6,851 nt of DNA, taken from Bacillota bacterium. Its GTDB lineage: Bacteria; Bacillota; Clostridia; Acetivibrionales; DSM-1351. Shown here in pieces: positions 6,703 to 6,851 of this stretch. A model generated the notes under the pieces. That model had not been told where the DNA came from and ran no database searches. It was given only the letters and a program-made list of their open reading frames with translations. The stretch covers positions 1 through 6,851 of the forward strand of contig JAEZIV010000272.1 of NCBI GenBank assembly GCA_023436515.1. Reading direction: 5' to 3'. A program made the translations under genes and the position numbers. How positions within the stretch are numbered: position 1 is the first letter of the stretch; each line of letters starts with the position of its first letter.

Positions 6703-6751
6703 CTACATATCTCTTTAGTATGCTAAAGGAGTAATTAAAAAATGTAGATTT
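6699..6751 (+). repeat. Nested inverted repeats in the leader of the last gene
   Basis: An outer perfect 10-bp pairing, AAATCTACAT (6699-6708) with ATGTAGATTT (6742-6751), encloses an inner hairpin CTTTAG-tatg-CTAAAG (6713-6728). The outer 3' arm ends at the base just before the GGAGG (6752-6756) of the last gene, so folding could affect ribosome access. No T-run follows, so this is not an intrinsic terminator. It could instead be a dyad operator at DNA level. The pairings are seen; the function is inferred. Confidence 0.45.
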
Positions 6752-6763
6752 GGAGGAAAATGT

Positions 6764-6851
6764 ATGGATAATATGATGACCCACTACATGGAGCTGTTGG
6801 CTTCGAACCAGCCTTGGAATTTGATTTTGTTTATGGCCATTCCTGTTATAC
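6764..6851 (+). CDS. Unrecognised protein, probably membrane (3'-truncated)
   Basis: Only the first 29 codons are present; the gene runs off the window. The ATG at 6764 follows GGAGG (6752-6756) by 7 nt, a strong site that supports a real gene. The visible N-terminus is short and polar (Asp2, Asn3, His7, Glu10, with Met at 1, 4, 5, 9), then turns hydrophobic after Gln16-Pro17-Trp18 into what looks like the start of a membrane helix (LILFMAIPVI). There is no positively charged n-region like that of a classical signal peptide. I do not recognise the family. Being 116 nt behind the VanS-like kinase, on the same strand and behind a repeat-rich leader, it could be the regulated target of that two-component pair or simply the next gene. 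Confidence 0.75.
   Translation, partial: MDNMMTHYMELLASNQPWNLILFMAIPVI

Overview
The window looks like a stretch of a Gram-positive, Firmicutes-type genome, probably a clostridial-class anaerobe. The DNA is AT-rich, AGA/AGG and ATA codons are frequent, most genes start behind strong GGAGG-like ribosome binding sites, and the second kinase/regulator pair closely resembles enterococcal/clostridial VanR-VanS. This taxonomic reading is inference. All genes lie on the + strand.

Region 1 (1-2405) is a copper efflux module. It holds a 5'-truncated copper P1B-1 ATPase (CopA) followed 17 nt later by a small soluble copper chaperone (CopZ). CopZ would carry Cu(I) in the cytosol and hand it to CopA, which pumps it out across the membrane.

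Region 2 (2491-4628) is an OmpR/PhoB-class response regulator and a two-pass membrane histidine kinase. The kinase has an extracytoplasmic sensor loop with a cluster of Met, His and Cys residues. Its position directly behind copA-copZ and those potential soft-metal ligands make a copper-sensing CopRS/CusRS-like role the best hypothesis. A hairpin lies between copZ and the regulator, with its 3' arm almost touching the regulator's ribosome binding site, so it may tune read-through.

Region 3 (4629-4831) is non-coding. It holds a good extended -10 promoter with a 10-bp palindrome in its spacer, then a perfect 12-bp inverted repeat followed by seven T's. The repeat could terminate read-through from region 2, act as an operator at the start site, or both.

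Region 4 (4832-6647) is a VanR-like regulator and a VanS-like kinase that overlap by 23 nt, with the kinase probably starting at TTG. No vanH, vanA/B or vanX gene is in the window, so glycopeptide resistance cannot be inferred.

Region 5 (6648-6851) is a structured, repeat-containing leader followed by the first 29 codons of an unrecognised, probably membrane, protein. It is a candidate target of the VanRS-like pair. No tRNA, rRNA, CRISPR array, transposase or integrase was seen.
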